A stretch of 64,000 bases of DNA, from contig JAJQJQ010000013.1 in assembly GCA_028622995.1 (NCBI GenBank), forward strand, positions 2,108,001-2,172,000. Direction: 5' to 3'. The notes below the pieces were generated by a model. It ran no database searches. It was not told the DNA's origin and saw only the letters and a list, made by a program, of their open reading frames with translations. Below are positions 60,917 through 64,000 of the stretch, piece after piece; within the stretch, counting starts at the first letter, position 1, and every line of letters begins with the position of its first letter. Source of the DNA: Panagrolaimus kolymaensis. Its lineage: Eukaryota; Nematoda; Chromadorea; Rhabditida; Panagrolaimidae. A program made the position numbers and the translations under genes.

Positions 60917-61553
60917 ATGAAGGTCGTCGTTTTTTTGGCTGTTTTTGCTTCAATCATTTGTTATGGTCATTCGCGTTATGGTCCTGCTTCATGTCGATAT
61001 AATGGTGAATGTACAACAAAGAATAATTCTGAATGGTTCTATTGTGGGTTAATTTTTTTCAATCTATGTTTCGAATGTTATAATTACTTTTTAGCTAAAT
61101 ATGTTCCTATAACTTGTGAAGGTGATTGTGCTGCATATCGTTGTGTATCTAATGGGGTAATGTACCGTATTTATGCATGTGATGATGAAAATCATATTTG
61201 CGCTTACAAAGAAAATACTGATCCAAAATTTTTAAAGTACTATACTGCTGTTACATGTGAAAATGGGCTCGCTTGTTCATTCGATGCATTGGAAGAAGCT
61301 GTAAGTTTTTTTTTCATTTATTTCTTTTAAACTTATGCGATATGTGATATTGTAGCTTAAAGGACATGAAATTGATCGTTCTCAACTTAAAGATGGTGAA
61401 TGTGATCCAAAACTTGGAAAAGTCAGTAGCAGGAAACCTAAAATTCTTCCAACAATAGATCCAAATGGAATGAATGTTTCAAAATTTGATGCTTTAAAAA
61501 TTGCTGTTGGAATGGTTCTCTTTGGATGGTTTTTTGTTGCTCGTATTGGATGA
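60917..61553 (+). CDS. small cysteine-rich secreted protein with GPI-like tail, family member 4
   Basis: Exons 60917-61043, 61095-61300 and 61356-61553 total 531 nt, giving 176 residues. Signal peptide MKVVVFLAVFASIICYG; CRYNGECTTKN, core CEGDCAAYRCVSNGVMY, then IYAC, CAYKENTDPK, CENGLAC; tail ALKIAVGMVLFGWFFVARIG. The first intron starts GTGGGT, as in member 3, and is exactly 51 nt so the frame reads through it. It is 55 kb from the 2-5 kb cluster and on the opposite strand, but very like member 3. Unlike member 3 it has a full tail, so it is predicted to be GPI-anchored. Confidence 0.85.
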
Positions 61554-61617
61554 TAAACTTAACTATTATTGCTTGTGGATATCTCATATTTTTGTGTGTG
61601 TTTATGAAAAACTTTAA

Positions 61618-61655
61618 TCCCGCCGCATCCCGAGCGAAGCGAGGGGTGCGGCTGT
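61618..61655. repeat. GC-rich hairpin
   Basis: CCGCATCCC and GGGGTGCGG flank GAGCGAAGCGAG, which is itself palindromic in outline. A 9-bp stem of such GC content is striking in this AT-rich sequence. It begins a repeat-like stretch (61618-62120) with several GC-rich words. Confidence 0.6.
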
Positions 61656-62029
61656 TTTAGCAATCAGATCGCCCGATCTCCTAACCGAAATTTACGATTT
61701 TTATTATTTCGCGTGATTATGTTGATATTAGAGGGCTCTCTAGGGTCAATTTTTCGTCGCATTCACGAATTTCTAAAAAAAATAGAGGGTTAGATAGCTT
61801 AATTCCATCAAACCGAAATTTTTCGTACTCCTGGAGTGTCCCGCTGAGCGATGCAGTAAAGTTACCACATATTTTGGCTATAAAAGTCGTTTTCTCCATC
61901 CTCAATTACGTCTATGAGTAAGCTAACTTTAAAAAAAAACCACATAAAAATAGATGTATGCCGCTATGGAAATTTAAATATGTAATTTAGAGTAAAAATA
62001 TCATTGGCTAAAGTTCGATCCTATAAATT

Positions 62030-62102
62030 GGTTGTGTGGTGTAGGCGCGGAAAGCGGAGAGTTTATAATTTAAGTATCATAGGTTCGAATCCCCTTAATT
62101 TT
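62030..62102 (+). ncRNA. tRNA-like sequence, possibly a SINE head
   Basis: GGTTCGAATCC at 62082-62092 is a perfect RNA polymerase III B box; about 35-40 bases upstream TGTGGTGTAGGCGCGG fits an A box. The acceptor and T-stem pairings are poor, so it is unlikely to be a working tRNA. It looks like the tRNA-derived promoter of a short interspersed element or a tRNA pseudogene. Confidence 0.4.
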
Positions 62103-62109
62103 TATGAAT

Positions 62110-63540
62110 TTTTTAAAAATTTAGATTAATGCAATAATATCTAACTAATTTTTTATGATATTTAATAATGCTTTCATAATAGGAATTATGCTAATTTTTG
62201 ATGAAATATTCACAAATTTTACTTTTTTTGTGAATATTAAGTTACTTTATTATGAAATGAAAGCGTAATTATTTTTAAAGGTTTTGAATGAAATTTTTTG
62301 TTTTTGTTACATAAACTCTTGGATCATATAATTTTTTTTTCTAAAACTAATTGGATTAGTATACAATCATACGTGGGCATGATGGTGTGCTACAAAATTT
62401 TTGAAAACGATACCCCTAAATTCTTTAGAAATTTTCATAGGGGCCTCCCTTTGCTACATTTTTTTTGGACATTTTTTGAACGTTACCCCATAATTTTTAA
62501 ACAGAAAACAAAAGGGTCCTCCCTGTTCTTTTTTTTAAAATTTCCTAAAACCTCAACGCTACCCCATTACCCCTGGGTGTGTCAAAACACACCCAAACAC
62601 ACCCTTTGCCCATCTGTGTATACAATACTTTTAGGTATTAAAAATGCAAAATTTAATTAAATTACGCTGCACGTTTAGATTGTGGAAAATAAAAACATAA
62701 GTGAACTTTTTTTTATTTTCGGTGATTATAATCGAAAAGTAACTTGAATATTTCATCTTATTAATTTTTATTGTTCGTTCGTTCGTTTTTGTTTACTTTT
62801 GGCCGCAATCCCCGGGCAACTAGGTTTTGCTATTTCGCATACATATTATTATTCTTTTTCTCTCTGTTTTTTTTTGTATCTTTTTCCAAGCGCGATGAAA
62901 TGATTGATGTAATTTTCATATACATAAAAATTCAGCAATAACCTGGTTTTGCTTTCTGCGCAAATTACATGAATTAACTAGCTTGCTCGATGGCGGTAAT
63001 CATAACTTTTTGCGAATTGCCCACAAGCTGGTATAAATTTTTTAATGATTCATTGTTTATTTAGATTTTGGCAAAAAAGAAAGTTACCCTTTTAACTTTT
63101 TTTTTGTCAAAATGCAATAAGTACAATAAGCAAAATCATCGGGAAAGTTAATTAGCTTCTAACCAATTCAATAATCCAATATAATTAGACCCAAAAACTT
63201 TTTTCTTTAGATTTTTGCCAAAAAGAGTTTTCAAGGCTTTCACATGTTTCAATTTTTAGGATTTCATTATTGAAAATTAACTAATAAAAATAGACACGAG
63301 TGATAAGATCGCCCGGGAAAACATTTATATTTTAAAAGTCAATACAAAAAATTTTTTGGAAAATATTTATTAAAATATCTAGTTAAACAATTATTGTTGC
63401 AGACGGCTCAAGAGATTAGTGCACAGTATTACTTTGTAAAAAAAGACGAGGCTGTTCATTTAACAAAACTTTTAGACGATGGAAGAGATTATATTTTAAT
63501 TGATTTGGCTTTTAAACGGCTAATGAGATTAAATTTTTTA
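62110..63540. other. repeat-rich intergenic DNA
   Basis: No gene supported. Contains GGGTCCTCCCT-like words at about 62512 and 62451 and a 20-bp hairpin GGGTGTGTCAAAACACACCC at about 62575-62594. The frame at 63394-63606 overlaps a terminal inverted repeat and is not supported. Confidence 0.45.
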
Positions 63541-63542
63541 TT

Positions 63543-64000
63543 AATTTCAATAAATTATTATATATGTTACACTGAAACAAACAGCCGCACCGTCTTCGAT
63601 TTTTAACAGCTATAAAAAGTCTTTGTTTAGACTAATTTTATTTAAATTATTTGCTTAAAATACTTATTTTCAAATATGTTTTGTCTCAGAAATAAACACA
63701 TGGAATAAAACAACTTTAAAAATGTTGTAATTGACCTTATAATTATTTTTTCTTTTAATTTTCACCAAAAGATTTTTAACGTTAAAAATCTTGTCGTCTA
63801 TAAGAGTTGGCCTTTTAATTTTATCTAATCAAGAATAAATTTTTTTTTGAATTTTTACCATGTTTTTATCTTTATTTTTTATTTTTTAAAAGGAAATTTT
63901 TTTAATAATAAATATTTGATAAAGATATGGGGTAATAAAAATGGAAGACGGTGCGCGGCTGTTTCTTTCATTGTAACATATATAATAATTTATTGAAATT
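63543..64000. mobile_element. TIR element, right end cut by the window
   Basis: About 62 bp at 63543-63606 (starting AATTTCAATAAATTATTATA and including CAGCCGCACCGTCTTC) recur as reverse complement at 63937-64000 with a few differences. The arms surround some 330 bp of AT-rich DNA. The outer end of the right arm is at the window edge, so target duplications cannot be checked. Confidence 0.7.

Overview
The window is a piece of a strongly AT-rich invertebrate genome, almost certainly from a nematode. It carries a transthyretin-like (TTR) gene and two nematode-type chemoreceptor genes. Its genes are split by many short introns with TTTTTAG or TTTCAG acceptors, and small secreted families are tandemly duplicated. 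Poly-A and poly-T runs fill the intergenic DNA. The species cannot be fixed from sequence alone. Gene models below were assembled by hand from open frames and splice signals; for most multi-exon genes the joined exons give an uninterrupted frame, and where I summed exon lengths they divide by three.

Layout. 0-10 kb: a minus-strand multi-pass membrane gene that looks decayed, three tandem minus-strand genes for small cysteine-rich proteins with GPI-like tails, a plus-strand gene with three C-type-lectin-like domains, and a second decayed copy of the membrane gene. 10-21 kb: a glycine-zipper protein, a single-exon serpentine receptor, an unknown secreted protein, a GC-rich hAT-type MITE, a TTR-like gene and a five-exon serpentine receptor. 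21-29 kb: an 11-exon acid sphingomyelinase gene whose second intron holds a gag-only LTR retrotransposon. 29-33 kb: gene desert. 33-42 kb: two related SLC22-type transporter genes around an active-looking S1 protease and a protease-like exon remnant. 42-45 kb: a divergent kinesin light chain. 46-58 kb: a four-span membrane protein, a single-pass protein with a furin-like site, two catalytically dead S1-like proteins, a distant member of the cysteine-rich GPI family, and a 1.66 kb near-perfect inverted repeat. 58-64 kb: tandem repeats, a DM9-like protein, a fourth close copy of the cysteine-rich gene on the opposite strand, and a repeat-rich tail with a tRNA-like sequence and terminal inverted repeats.

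How the genes fit together. Many products are predicted to be secreted or on the cell surface (cysteine-rich GPI proteins, lectin domains, proteases and pseudoproteases, TTR, sphingomyelinase, receptors, transporters). This is what a fast-evolving accessory region rich in environment-facing genes looks like. There is no operon-like clustering by pathway. Most remarkable are the five-member cysteine-rich family, in which one copy has a stop just before its anchor signal, four introns that seem to need GC donors, two proteins with an S1 fold but no catalytic triad, and a range of foldback and TIR elements.
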